Of a DNA stretch of 64,000 nt, positions 18,974 to 28,597 are shown one piece after another. The position numbers and the translations under genes were made by a program. Numbering within the stretch: position 1 is the stretch's first letter; every line of letters begins with the position of its first letter. Under the pieces are notes generated by a model that saw only the letters and a list, made by a program, of their open reading frames with translations, did no database searches and was not told the origin of the DNA. The stretch is taken from the NCBI GenBank assembly GCA_964452045.1, contig CAYVKM010000005.1, positions 1-64,000 of the forward strand, in the 5' to 3' direction. The stretch comes from CAYVKM01 sp964452045 (GTDB lineage Bacteria; Calditrichota; Calditrichia; RBG-13-44-9).

Positions 18974-21736
18974 TTAAGGTTTGAGATAGGTTTTTAGGAA
19001 TTGACCGGTGTAGGATTTGGGACTCTCGGCAATATCCGTGGGCGTGCCCTCCGCGACAATATTACCCCCTTCATCTCCACCACCAGGGCCAAGATCAATT
19101 ATCCAATCCGCATACCGGATAATGTATAAATTGTGTTCTATGATCAGCACAGAAGCGCCATGTTTTATCAGCTGGTTGAAAGCTCCCAGTAATTTGGCAA
19201 TATCATTGAAATGCAACCCGGTGGTCGGTTCATCGAAAATGAATAAAATATCCTTTTGGCTTTTTTGGCTTAAATGTGCCGCCAGCTTGATACGTTGCGC
19301 TTCGCCCCCTGAAAGGGTAGTTGCAGGTTGACCCAATTTGAGGTATCCCAGACCGACATCCTTTAGGATTTGCAATTTCCGGATTATTGCCGGATGATCG
19401 GAAAAAAATTCATGAGCCTGATCTACAGTTAAGTCCAGGACATCCGTAATATTTTTACCCTTCCAGTAAACATCCAGAACCATTGGTTTATATCGTTTGC
19501 CCCCACAGGCTTCGCATTGGATGTATACATCTGCTAAAAATTGCATCTCGATTTTAAGCTGACCATCGCCCTGGCACACCTCGCAACGTCCCCCGGGGAC
19601 ATTGAAAGAAAAGTGACCCGGTTTAAAATTTCTGGATCGGGATTGAGCTGTTCCGGCAAATAATTTTCTGATTTCATCAAAACCTTTTACGTAGGTGATG
19701 GGATTACTTCTTGGAGTTCGCCCGATAGGTGATTGATCTACCATGATCATCCCTTTGATGTTCCTGATGCCTTCAATCCGGTCATGATCCCCCACCTTCT
19801 CTTTAACATCGCCTTTCACTGCCTGATACCCGTGGTACAAAATATCATGAACCAGGGTACTTTTACCGGACCCCGAGACCCCGGTGATGGTCACCATGAG
19901 TCCTAAGGGAATTTTAATATCTATGTTTTTTAAATTATGTTCTCTTGCTCCCTTAACCATTAAATACTTTGAACCGGGTCGGTCAAATGATTTTTTGATT
20001 GGTACATTCTTCTTACCCTGTAAATATTCGGCGGTAAGTCCTTTACCCTTTTGAACCAAGTTTTTGTATGTGCCATTAAAGATTACCTCTCCACCCTGCT
20101 CTCCTGAGGCCGGACCAAGATCAATTATCCGGGTGGCGTGTTCCATAACCTGGGGATCATGTTCCACAACCAGCGCGGTATTTCCGATCCGGGATAATGA
20201 TTTGAGAATTCCAACAAGTTTACCGGTATCTCTGGGATGTAATCCGATGGTCGGTTCATCCAAAATGTAGAGGGTTTCGGTGAGTGCAGTGCCCAGCGCA
20301 GTCGACAGGTTTATTCGCTGAAATTCACCACCGCTCAGGGTGTTCGAGCGCCGGTTTAAATCCAGATAGGATAAACCGACATCGTCCAGATAATTTAGAC
20401 GCTGATTTATTTCCTTGAGTATATCAGCTGCGATTTCCCGCTTATAATCTGACAACTGCAAACTGTAAAAGAATTTTCGCAAGTCACGAATGCTCATCCG
20501 GGAGAGTATGGAGATACTTTCATTTCCAATTTTTACTGCCATCGCTTCCGGTCGTAACCGGTTTCCATGACATTCGGTACAGGTGAAATAGGAGCGGAAA
20601 CGGCTCATGAACACTCTGACCTGTACTTTATATTTTTTGCGTTCCAAATATCTGAAGAATTTTTTAATTCCCACAAAATCTCTGGAGCCGTCGATTATTA
20701 ATCGCTTCTGTTCATCGGAAAGGTTTGCAAAAGAGGAGGTCATGGAAAAACCATATTTAGGTGCAATGGTCGAAAGTTTTGCCATTATGTGACGATAGGC
20801 CGGTGTATTCCAAATAGCAATAGCTCCATCTCTGAGTGGTTTAGAAGGATCTGGGACAATTTTATTTATATCCCAATTCATCATGTCTCCAAATCCCTGG
20901 CAGCCCGGGCAGGCGCCAAATGGATTGTTAAAGGAAAATAGTCTGGGTTGAAGTGGTATCATCTGATAACCGCAGTTACTGCAGGAAAAATTCTGACTAA
21001 AAGTCTGAACGTGCCCTTCTTCTCTGATGATATAAGCAAAACCTTCCCCCTCAAAAAAGGCGGTTTCGATGGAGTCGATAACTCGGTTTCGATCTAATTC
21101 CTTCTGTCGTTTTACCCGGTCGATAACCACCAGGGAATTCTCAAAAGTGGTTAAATTCTCAGGCTGCGACAGATTTATTAAATGACCGTCCTGCCAGATC
21201 CGCAGAAAACCTTTTGATAAAATCAGTTCCTTTGATTTGCTAATATTCTTTGGTTCCGGGAATGGCATTTTGAATGCAATATAGAAATTTGAGTTTTCAG
21301 GAAGTTGCTCAATGTAATTCACCATATCCTGGGGATTTTCTTTCCGGATCATTTTCCCGCAATTCACACAAAAGACATCTCCGATCCTGGCAAAGAGCAG
21401 CCTGAGGTAATCGTATATTTCGGTAATCGTGCCTACAGTCGACCTTGGATTCCCCGAAGGTGCTTTTTGCTGAATGGCGATTGCCGGGGGAATGCCTTCG
21501 ATCTTGTCGACCTCTGCCCGGGGCATTTTTTCCAGAAATTGTCTGGCATAAGTCGAAAGTGATTCCACATATCGTCGCTGTCCTTCGGCAAAAATGGTAT
21601 CGAAAGCCAGGCTGGATTTTCCCGATCCGCTAGGACCGGTTATCACCACAAATCCGCGCCGCGGAATTTTTAGTGATATATTTTTTAGGTTATGGCAACG
21701 AGCCCCTTTTATCTCGATGTAATTTTTCTTTGGCAT
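18974..21736 (-). CDS. uvrA: Excinuclease ABC subunit A
   Basis: A 920-residue nucleotide-excision repair ATPase that recognises damaged DNA together with UvrB. It has two ABC modules: Walker A GPSGSGKSSLAFDT near 33 and GVSGSGKSTLVHD near 620, with signature motifs LSGGEFQRI (about 480) and LSGGEAQRIKLA (about 820). Zinc-finger cysteines are present in CSNCGYQ/CPGCQG (about 250-280) and CEVCQGDG/CEACGGKRY (about 720-750). Length is slightly below the usual 940. The gene stands alone on the minus strand and shares a 292-base divergent upstream region with feoA. I see no clear LexA box in that region. Confidence 0.98.
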   Translation of the reverse strand: MPKKNYIEIKGARCHNLKNISLKIPRRGFVVITGPSGSGKSSLAFDTIFAEGQRRYVESLSTYARQFLEKMPRAEVDKIEGIPPAIAIQQKAPSGNPRSTVGTITEIYDYLRLLFARIGDVFCVNCGKMIRKENPQDMVNYIEQLPENSNFYIAFKMPFPEPKNISKSKELILSKGFLRIWQDGHLINLSQPENLTTFENSLVVIDRVKRQKELDRNRVIDSIETAFFEGEGFAYIIREEGHVQTFSQNFSCSNCGYQMIPLQPRLFSFNNPFGACPGCQGFGDMMNWDINKIVPDPSKPLRDGAIAIWNTPAYRHIMAKLSTIAPKYGFSMTSSFANLSDEQKRLIIDGSRDFVGIKKFFRYLERKKYKVQVRVFMSRFRSYFTCTECHGNRLRPEAMAVKIGNESISILSRMSIRDLRKFFYSLQLSDYKREIAADILKEINQRLNYLDDVGLSYLDLNRRSNTLSGGEFQRINLSTALGTALTETLYILDEPTIGLHPRDTGKLVGILKSLSRIGNTALVVEHDPQVMEHATRIIDLGPASGEQGGEVIFNGTYKNLVQKGKGLTAEYLQGKKNVPIKKSFDRPGSKYLMVKGAREHNLKNIDIKIPLGLMVTITGVSGSGKSTLVHDILYHGYQAVKGDVKEKVGDHDRIEGIRNIKGMIMVDQSPIGRTPRSNPITYVKGFDEIRKLFAGTAQSRSRNFKPGHFSFNVPGGRCEVCQGDGQLKIEMQFLADVYIQCEACGGKRYKPMVLDVYWKGKNITDVLDLTVDQAHEFFSDHPAIIRKLQILKDVGLGYLKLGQPATTLSGGEAQRIKLAAHLSQKSQKDILFIFDEPTTGLHFNDIAKLLGAFNQLIKHGASVLIIEHNLYIIRYADWIIDLGPGGGDEGGNIVAEGTPTDIAESPKSYTGQFLKTYLKP

Positions 21737-21918
21737 TTGACTAACTTTTTATCCTGATATTAATAGTGTTAAAATCGCATGCATTAAAATAATTTCGGTG
21801 CTTGATGTTTGTTCCGCTTATATAACGAAAATTTTTCCAAAAATAAACGAAACTCAAATATAAATTAAAAATTAAATTATTTGTTGAGAATTGATCTAAA
21901 TATTAATTTTGTTCAGGT

Positions 21919-21942
21919 CGATGATCATTAATAATAATTAAA
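21919..21942. promoter_or_regulatory. AT-rich candidate operator upstream of feoA
   Basis: The 292-base region between uvrA and feoA is very AT-rich. Around 21920 it holds the perfect 8-base palindrome ATGATCAT followed by TAATAATAATTA, reminiscent of an iron-box pattern (Fur-like GATAATGAT repeats). The match is loose and the region would give chance hits, so this is only a candidate iron-regulatory site. Confidence 0.2.
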
Positions 21943-22028
21943 GAGAATTATTTTTTAGGAAATTTTCCATTATCGAAAATTTTTAAAATCTTTTCTTCCC
22001 CATGGTAAAGGACTTGTAGATTTCGGAT

Positions 22029-22256
22029 ATGAAATCACTTTTGAAAACGACAGCAAATCAAAAGGTAAAAATTGTCAGTATTATTGGTGGCAAAGGATCC
22101 CGGCGGATGTTAGCTCAGCTGGGAATAGGGATTGGAAGTGTGGTAAAAATAACCCGCAATGCGCCGTTTGCCGGGCCTATCCTGATCGATAACCAGGGCT
22201 CGTCGGTTGCCATCGGAAGGGGAGTGGCTTCCAAAATAATGGTGGTAGAAGAATGA
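22029..22256 (+). CDS. feoA: Ferrous iron transport protein A
   Basis: A 75-residue SH3-like FeoA domain protein with the characteristic GGKGSRRMLAQLGIGIGSVV, NAPFAGPILID and the C-terminal SSVAIGRGVASKIMV. FeoA is a small cytoplasmic partner of the FeoB transporter. It is translationally coupled to feoB: the feoB ATG overlaps the feoA stop by 4 bases (ATGA). The feoA start has only a weak ribosome site. Confidence 0.95.
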   Translation: MKSLLKTTANQKVKIVSIIGGKGSRRMLAQLGIGIGSVVKITRNAPFAGPILIDNQGSSVAIGRGVASKIMVVEE

Positions 22257-24175
22257 AAATTGCTATTATCGGACAGCCCAACGCCGGAAAAAGTACTATT
22301 TTTAATTCGGTGGCGGGATATAAATCCGCTACCTCCAACCTCCCCGGAACTACAGTTAAATATACGGAAAGCCAGATTAAATTGAATGGGAATGTTTATC
22401 GCTTAGTAGACTTTCCCGGAACTTATTCTCTCTCAGCGACAAATGAGGCTGAGGCCGAAGTCGGTAAATATCTCATCAGTGGCAATTTTGATCTGATCAT
22501 CAACATCATTGATGCTTCGCAATTGGGACGAAGCCTTCCGCTTACCCTCGAACTTATGGAAATTGGTATTCCGGTAGTCATTGCCCTGAACATGATTGAT
22601 GAAGCAGAGCGAAAGGGCATATCTATTGATGTTGACCATTTATCGGAAATCCTGGGAATCCCTGTCCAATCCACCATTGCCAGTAAAAATCTGGGTGTGC
22701 GCGATCTCTTCGATCTGGCAAAAAAGATGATCAGTGGTCGCGTCCCATTACGGCAGAAAAAAATTCGCTGTCAGCGGGATGTGGAGGAAGTGATTGGTGA
22801 AATGGAAAATATTGTTAACTTAAAATTGCCGATTTCTTCTCCCTATCCACCACGCTTTCTGGCCATAAAATTACTGGAAGACGATGATTACTATCGAGAC
22901 CTGGTGATGGGTAAGAATGGCCTGTATATCTCTCAAAAAATTGGTGAATACCAGAATAAGCTGGTTGACCTGAGGGGAAAACCGCAGGATAGCGTTCTGG
23001 TGCTGGAACGGCATGCTATAGCGATGGATATTTATAAACAGGTTGTCACGTTGGGACCCCCTCAACGGGACTGGCGGGGAAAAATTGATGATATTGTAAT
23101 GCACAAGGTGCTGGGGTACTTTATCCTGCTGGGTGTTCTGATCGGATTTTTCTATGTAGTTTTTCAGGTAGGCGCCGTAATCGAGACTTTTCTGCTTAAT
23201 GGTTTCAGTTATGTTGAGGCCTTATTACCCCAATATTTTGTCCCGGAAGGATTTATTTATCATTTTGTAAAATCGATCATTTGGGGGATCAGTGGCGGTG
23301 TGGCGATCGTTCTTCCCTACCTGGTTCCATTTTTAATCGGACTTACTCTGCTGGAAGATATCGGATACTTACCCCGGGTAGCTTATCTGATGGACACTTT
23401 TATGCACCGAATTGGTTTGCACGGAACTTCCATTGTACCGGCGGTTCTCGGCTATGGCTGCAATGTACCGGCAGTGATGGCGACCAGGATACTCCCCTCC
23501 CGCCGGGACAAGATAATTGCCGGGGTGATATCCAGTATGGTACCCTGCTCGGCCAGATCGATTGTAATATTGGGATTGGTGGCTTTCTATCTGGGTCCGC
23601 TGTGGGCCTTCGGTATATATGTTCTAAATGCGTTGGTCATTGCAGCATCTGGCAAGGTACTTTCACTGCTCATGCCGGAAGTTTCGCCAGGAATGGTCCT
23701 GGAAATTCCACCCTATCGTTTGCCGGCACTTAAAGTGATCCGCAAGAAGACCTGGTTTAGAATAAAAGAGTTTATTACTGTTGCCTGGCCAATTTTGATT
23801 CTCGGAAGTGTTATTTTGGGTCTGTTAGAGTATTTTCATCTAGATCAGTTGATCAATCAGGGATTTACGCCTTTCACCTCCCTGCTTAAACTCCCGGTAG
23901 TGGTTGGAACAACCCTGATATTTGGTGTTCTCAGAAAAGAACTGGCCCTAATTATGCTTACCCAGGCGATTGGCACAAATAACGTGATTGATGTGATGTC
24001 TACAACCCAGATCTTAACCTTTACCATATTTGTAACATTCTACATCCCCTGTGTGGCTACTATGGCAGTTTTGGCGAGGGAACTCAGTAAAAAATGGACA
24101 CTTATCATCATCGGATTTACCCTGATCCTGGCGACGGTATTTGCCTGGCTGGTCAGTTTCTTCGGCAGTATATAA
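22253..24175 (+). CDS. feoB: Ferrous iron transporter B
   Basis: A 640-residue inner-membrane Fe(II) transporter. The N-terminal G domain has GQPNAGKST (G1, 7-15), LPGTT (switch I), DFPGTYSL (G3, about 54) and NMID (G4, about 115). The C-terminal part has two Gate domains with conserved GYGCNVPA (about 401) and SSMVPCSARS (about 426), and PCVATMAVLARE near 602. Length is close to short FeoB proteins. It forms an operon with feoA. A 225-base AT-rich stretch without a recognised gene separates it from the next operon. Confidence 0.97.
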   Translation: MKIAIIGQPNAGKSTIFNSVAGYKSATSNLPGTTVKYTESQIKLNGNVYRLVDFPGTYSLSATNEAEAEVGKYLISGNFDLIINIIDASQLGRSLPLTLELMEIGIPVVIALNMIDEAERKGISIDVDHLSEILGIPVQSTIASKNLGVRDLFDLAKKMISGRVPLRQKKIRCQRDVEEVIGEMENIVNLKLPISSPYPPRFLAIKLLEDDDYYRDLVMGKNGLYISQKIGEYQNKLVDLRGKPQDSVLVLERHAIAMDIYKQVVTLGPPQRDWRGKIDDIVMHKVLGYFILLGVLIGFFYVVFQVGAVIETFLLNGFSYVEALLPQYFVPEGFIYHFVKSIIWGISGGVAIVLPYLVPFLIGLTLLEDIGYLPRVAYLMDTFMHRIGLHGTSIVPAVLGYGCNVPAVMATRILPSRRDKIIAGVISSMVPCSARSIVILGLVAFYLGPLWAFGIYVLNALVIAASGKVLSLLMPEVSPGMVLEIPPYRLPALKVIRKKTWFRIKEFITVAWPILILGSVILGLLEYFHLDQLINQGFTPFTSLLKLPVVVGTTLIFGVLRKELALIMLTQAIGTNNVIDVMSTTQILTFTIFVTFYIPCVATMAVLARELSKKWTLIIIGFTLILATVFAWLVSFFGSI

Positions 24176-24400
24176 AATATTCCAATTCTTTGATATTACT
24201 TATTCTTTAATTCAGCAGTTCTAACAGAAAAATTCTAAAACTACTGGTGTGAATCGGCTAAAATTTTAGGTAATTCTTCTTTTAAGGGATTTTCTTTTTT
24301 CTTGTAATTCAACAGTATTACCTTAATTTATCAATATCAAGGCTATACGTTTGATTTTTTAAAATTATTCTTTTAAATTATTTCGTTCAGGTAAGAAATA

Positions 24401-25609
24401 ATGACAGATTTGCTTTATTACAAAAATGCGTATCAGGTTGATTTTGAAGCAAAAGTACTCTCGATAGATCAATTGAAGGATCGCTTTGCCATCGTGCTGG
24501 ATGCGACCTGTTTTTATCCGGAGGGTGGTGGGCAACCTGCGGACAGCGGCTGGTTGAATGAGGTCCAGGTGATGGATGTCCAATCGAATAATGGAGAAGT
24601 TATCCATTACACCGAAAAGCCGGTAAAGGGAGAAACAGTTCGGGGGAAAATCGATTGGGAAAAACGATTTGATTTTATGCAACAACATACCGGACAACAT
24701 TTGCTTTCCCAATCTTTGGTAAGGGTCGGCAAATACCGCACAGTATCGGTACATCTGGGGGAAAGTTATACTTCTGTCGAAATAGATGCGTCACAGTTTT
24801 CGGATCAGGAAATTTATTCAGTGGAGAAAATGGCTAATGATGCCATTAGTAATAATTTGCCGGTTAACACCCATTGGGTCGATCCTTCAGAGGTTCATCG
24901 GTACCATTTACGAAAACCTCCACCTAAAGTGGAAAAGGTAAGGGTTGTTGAAATTAAAGGTTTTGATGCTTCATCCTGCGGTGGCACCCACGTCTCTCGT
25001 ACCGGTGAAGTAGGGATTATCAAGATCATCGGTCAGGAGCGGATACGAGGACATGTGCGCTTGTTAGCCAAAATCGGGCAGAGGGCTCTGGACGACTATG
25101 ATAAGAAAATCAGACTGATTCAGGAATTGAACCGGATGCTCTCCTGCGGAGATGATGATATTCCGGCCCGGGTGAATGATCTTGAGAATGAGGTTCGGGA
25201 TTTGTCACGAGAACTGGCAAGGGTGCAGGGGGAATTGATGGAAACTGCTGCGGAAAAGGCTGCCCATAATGCCAGGACTATCGCCGATATTGAATTTATC
25301 AGTAGTGTTTTTGAAGATTTGAATAAAAAAGCCATGAAGTCGTTTTTAGATCCTCTCCTGGCAAAAAGGAATCGCATTGTTTTGATAATAAATAAAGATA
25401 GCCAACAATTAAATTGGATGATTGGTCATTCACTGAAAGGTGAGTTAAATTTAAATCTTCTGGTTAAACCACTTTTGCCTCTTATTTCGGGACGCGGTGG
25501 TGGCCAGCCGGAATTAATTCAGGGCGGTGGCAGCAATCCGAATAGTATTCAAGAATTTATAACGGAATTTGAAAAAAAGATTGAAAAGGAGCTAAAGAAA
25601 AATGAGTGA
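24401..25609 (+). CDS. AlaX-type alanyl-tRNA editing protein with DHHA1 domain
   Basis: A 402-residue protein related to the editing and C-Ala parts of alanyl-tRNA synthetase without the aminoacylation core. The N-terminal TGS-like beta barrel includes FYPEGGGQPADSG. The editing site shows QQHTGQHLLSQ (near 93; the usual HxxxH motif appears as H-T-G-Q-H) and CGGTHVSRTGEVG (near 192). A coiled coil (about 235-290) leads to a DHHA1 domain ending in SGRGGGQPELIQGGG (about 365). This matches AlaX-L proteins, which hydrolyse Ser-tRNA(Ala) in trans. Its stop overlaps the next ATG by 8 bases, so it is coupled to the V4R-like gene. Confidence 0.93.
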   Translation: MTDLLYYKNAYQVDFEAKVLSIDQLKDRFAIVLDATCFYPEGGGQPADSGWLNEVQVMDVQSNNGEVIHYTEKPVKGETVRGKIDWEKRFDFMQQHTGQHLLSQSLVRVGKYRTVSVHLGESYTSVEIDASQFSDQEIYSVEKMANDAISNNLPVNTHWVDPSEVHRYHLRKPPPKVEKVRVVEIKGFDASSCGGTHVSRTGEVGIIKIIGQERIRGHVRLLAKIGQRALDDYDKKIRLIQELNRMLSCGDDDIPARVNDLENEVRDLSRELARVQGELMETAAEKAAHNARTIADIEFISSVFEDLNKKAMKSFLDPLLAKRNRIVLIINKDSQQLNWMIGHSLKGELNLNLLVKPLLPLISGRGGGQPELIQGGGSNPNSIQEFITEFEKKIEKELKKNE

Positions 25610-26159
25610 TATTCGAGGTTTGGTGATTCAGTCGCGACTGAGCTATCTGGAAAAATTGGATGACCAGTCTAAGTTCCAACAGGTGTTGCAAAAGTTGTCC
25701 GAACCAGTAAGAAATGCGATTGGTGAGCAGGTATTCATGACTAATCTTTACTCGTTCGGCATGTTAAAAGATCTGGATATGGCTATCGGTGAATCGCTGA
25801 AAATTCCGCTTGAATCTATTTTTAATGAGATTGGAAAATCCTATGCCTCACTTATCCTGGATCGCTACTTCTATAATTATATCCAGGAGAAGGACCCGCA
25901 ACGATTTTTATCCCAAATTGAACGGCTGTACCCCTCTCTTTGGTATTTTGGACAATATACCTATAAAAAAAATGGTGAGAAATCGGCAATCATCAGGTTC
26001 GATTATGATGAGGATTTACATAAACCTTATTGCTGGTTTATTCAGGCTTTTCTTAGCAAGGGGATTGAGATTTGTGGCGGAAAAGATGTTAAGATAAATG
26101 AAAAAGAATGTGTTGCCGAAGATAGGGAATCCTGTCTTTACAACATAAAATGGAATTAA
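25602..26159 (+). CDS. V4R-like small-molecule-binding domain protein (tentative)
   Basis: A 185-residue soluble protein. The C-terminal pattern, GGKDVKINEKEC followed by ESCLYNIKW, resembles the V4R (4-vinyl reductase) and heme-NO-binding-like group, which has a G-x-V-x-E-x-C ... C-x-Y-x-I-x-W ending. No DNA-binding or catalytic domain is attached. It overlaps the AlaX-type gene by 8 bases and precedes a SatD-type gene, which suggests one transcript. V4R domains usually sense hydrocarbons or other small ligands; any role here is inference and the family call is moderate. Confidence 0.55.
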   Translation: MSDIRGLVIQSRLSYLEKLDDQSKFQQVLQKLSEPVRNAIGEQVFMTNLYSFGMLKDLDMAIGESLKIPLESIFNEIGKSYASLILDRYFYNYIQEKDPQRFLSQIERLYPSLWYFGQYTYKKNGEKSAIIRFDYDEDLHKPYCWFIQAFLSKGIEICGGKDVKINEKECVAEDRESCLYNIKWN

Positions 26160-26232
26160 ATAGTTGCTTATCGGAATTCATTTTTCTGCGAATATATGAA
26201 TATAAATATTGGAATTTAAGCATCGAGGTAAA

Positions 26233-26892
26233 ATGCCCGAAGAACAGATTTATACAGTAATTATTGGTGACATCAGCGGATCGAAGCAATTAAATGGTAT
26301 GGATCGTTATCAGACCCAATTGTTCGTAAAATCTGCTATAGTTCAAATAAATGAAGAATATCAATCTTTTATCGAAGCACCGATGACCATTACCAAGGGG
26401 GATGAATTTCAGGGATTAATCGATTCCCCGGGACATGCCTACCAGATTATTCAGGCCCTGGAAAAAATGGTTTTTCCTATCCATGTGCGATATGGTCTAG
26501 GTGTTGGTCAGATATATCGTATGGGTGGTACACTGCCAATTGAGATGGATGGGCCGGCATTTCATAAGGCGAATGGGGCGTTAAACCAGGCAAAAAAACG
26601 TAAAATAAGTGCCTGGTTCATCTCCGAAATCGAATCCTACGATAAATTAATCAATACGGTTCTATCTCTGGTCTCTGCCATAAAGTCCCGCTGGAATGAC
26701 CGGCATTATAAACTGTATTGGGATTATCTGGAATTAGGAACCTATAAACGGGTGGCGGAGCAACAAAATGTAACCCCGCAGGCGATCTGTGATGTTCTCA
26801 AGAATAGCCGTGCAACAGATATAATTTCGGCTGAAAAGCGTTTGATTGAAGTTTTAAATAATTTCCAGCCAGAGCCGCACTTCCAGGTTTAG
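26233..26892 (+). CDS. SatD-family protein
   Basis: A 219-residue protein beginning MPEEQIYTVIIGDISGSKQL. The IIGDISGSK, ITKGDEFQGLI and RYGLGVGQI motifs fit the SatD family, which has a nucleotide-cyclase-like/ferredoxin-like N-terminal half and a C-terminal helix-turn-helix (about 165-210, YKRVAEQQNVTPQAICDVLK). I place the start at ATG 26233 because GAGG lies 4-5 bases upstream; a TTG 24 bases earlier has no such site. SatD was named for a Streptococcus secretion/acid-tolerance locus, but its biochemical role is unknown to me. Its stop overlaps the tail of the convergent CPBP gene by 4 bases. Confidence 0.8.
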   Translation: MPEEQIYTVIIGDISGSKQLNGMDRYQTQLFVKSAIVQINEEYQSFIEAPMTITKGDEFQGLIDSPGHAYQIIQALEKMVFPIHVRYGLGVGQIYRMGGTLPIEMDGPAFHKANGALNQAKKRKISAWFISEIESYDKLINTVLSLVSAIKSRWNDRHYKLYWDYLELGTYKRVAEQQNVTPQAICDVLKNSRATDIISAEKRLIEVLNNFQPEPHFQV

Positions 26893-27725
26893 TTGGGCGA
26901 GAATGGTGTCTCGCTCCTGCCTCCATAGTATTGATAAAAAGCCCGCATCCCAAACACCAAGCCTGCTGTCCCCAGAATCAAGATGATTGGGGATACGTGG
27001 TCTCCCCACAAATAAATGCTGGCAAATTTCTCCTGATTTGTATTATAAAACAGCAGTGCAGCTGCATTGTTGGTTGCATGGCCGATCACTGAGGGAACAA
27101 TGCTATTGGCCCGCCAGGCCAGAATTCCAAGTATGATGCCCAGTAAAAATATTTGAATAGCCCAGTAGATCATGCCATGGATGATGGTCCAGGCCAGGCT
27201 GGCATAGATCACCGCCTTGGTAACATCATAATGTTTTTCCAGGGATCGTTGCAGAAAGCCACGAATAATAGATTCTTCCACAAATGCCGCTGCAACCACC
27301 GCTCCGAAAACTAATATGATAAAATCTACCGGGGTATGGATGGCCATAGCCTGTGAAATTTCTCCGAGAAAATCCGGAGCCGGGATAAACATATTCATCA
27401 GGCGGTCCAGCTCATCGCCAATGACGCTGATGCCCAGACCAATTGCAAAACCCCAGGGAATAAGAAAAGCTGGGATCGGGTTCCAGCGGAAAACCTCCCG
27501 GTAGGATAAACCACGGCTTTTAACATAAACCAGCGGGACTATAATCAATCCAACCTCTCCAAATGTGATGAGCATCTTTAACGCTAGGGAATGCTGATTG
27601 ATTTTCTCCGGATCAGAGACCAAAATGAATAACAGGGATTGGGTAATCAGAACGATAAGAAAAAAGCTGGCAATGATAATCAGAAAGGCTTCCAGGGGGC
27701 GCGGAAATTTTGTTTTATCCTCCAT
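26889..27725 (-). CDS. CPBP-family intramembrane metalloprotease
   Basis: A 278-residue polytopic protein (about seven or eight hydrophobic segments) with the CAAX-protease/bacteriocin-processing signature: VEESIIRGFLQRS (EExxxR, near 158), a second histidine in HGMIYW (about 190), and SVIGHATNNAAA (about 220), which supply the glutamates and histidines of the active site. Such proteins cleave membrane substrates or act as non-proteolytic membrane partners. It is separated by 80 bases from the upstream TrmH-family gene and could share its transcript. Substrate unknown. Confidence 0.9.
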   Translation of the reverse strand: MEDKTKFPRPLEAFLIIIASFFLIVLITQSLLFILVSDPEKINQHSLALKMLITFGEVGLIIVPLVYVKSRGLSYREVFRWNPIPAFLIPWGFAIGLGISVIGDELDRLMNMFIPAPDFLGEISQAMAIHTPVDFIILVFGAVVAAAFVEESIIRGFLQRSLEKHYDVTKAVIYASLAWTIIHGMIYWAIQIFLLGIILGILAWRANSIVPSVIGHATNNAAALLFYNTNQEKFASIYLWGDHVSPIILILGTAGLVFGMRAFYQYYGGRSETPFSPN

Positions 27726-27805
27726 TTGGTCTCCGTTATATTAAAAAGAGTCTATTTTATAGTCTTTCTAAACTTTCTTCAAGTAAAGACATTATTATAA
27801 TAAAT

Positions 27806-28591
27806 TCAACGATGATTAAGAATTTTCTCTGCTAATGTTTGAAGAAGTATGCCACCTACCACAGAAACGTTCAGGGATTCAGCCCGGCCGTATTTTTTAA
27901 TGGCGATATTTTCATCGACAATTTTTTGTAAATCCCGAGAGACTCCCTCTGCCTCTCCGCCCAGAATGAGGGCAACAGAAGATCGAACCTGGATATCCGC
28001 CATCGATTTTTTGGAGCTGGGCGAAGTAGAAATCACCTGAAATTTCTGCGCTTTTAAATCCAGAATTGTTTCCGGAATATTTTCCACTGTCAATAATTTT
28101 ACATGGAAAATGGATCCCATGGATGCCCTTACCACTTTTGGATTATAATAATCCACAGTATCCGAGGTCGAAATGATCATATCTACCCCGAACCAGTCTG
28201 CAGAACGAATCAAAGTTCCCAGATTTCCCGGATCCCGGATACCATCCAGAATCAGGATAAAATTACTGCCCGTGAAATTTGATGTCCTCTCATTATTGAC
28301 TTCAGGGATTGATATAACCAGTAAAATACCTTGAGGCTGTTCGGTCTCTGCCAGTTTTTTGAAAGAGTTTTCTTTAAGAGTGGTAAGGGATAATCCCTCT
28401 TTTTTCATTGCCTTTAATAATGCCCCATAATTTTCTGAGGAGAGGAAAGACTCACTGCAAAATGCGGCTTCCACCGGCCAGCCGGCTGTAAGCGCTTCCT
28501 GGCATAATCGGACCCCCTCGACTGTAAAAAGTCTCCAGGTATCGCGGTATTTCTTCATACGCAATTTTTGATACTCTTTCCAGGATTTCAT
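27806..28591 (-). CDS. TrmH/SpoU-family RNA 2'-O-methyltransferase
   Basis: A 261-residue SPOUT methyltransferase. A substrate-binding N-terminal domain (about 1-95, L30e-like) precedes the knotted catalytic domain with motif 1 LDGIRDPGNLGTLIRSAD (about 116), motif 2 LILGGEAEGVS (about 208) and motif 3 AESLNVSVVGGILL (about 235), which form the SAM-binding knot. It methylates a ribose in rRNA or tRNA; RlmB-like activity on 23S rRNA is the likeliest. It ends the run that begins with the PTS-IIA gene: only 6 bases separate it from the ClC gene. Confidence 0.93.
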   Translation of the reverse strand: MKSWKEYQKLRMKKYRDTWRLFTVEGVRLCQEALTAGWPVEAAFCSESFLSSENYGALLKAMKKEGLSLTTLKENSFKKLAETEQPQGILLVISIPEVNNERTSNFTGSNFILILDGIRDPGNLGTLIRSADWFGVDMIISTSDTVDYYNPKVVRASMGSIFHVKLLTVENIPETILDLKAQKFQVISTSPSSKKSMADIQVRSSVALILGGEAEGVSRDLQKIVDENIAIKKYGRAESLNVSVVGGILLQTLAEKILNHR

Positions 28592-28597
28592 AGGTTC

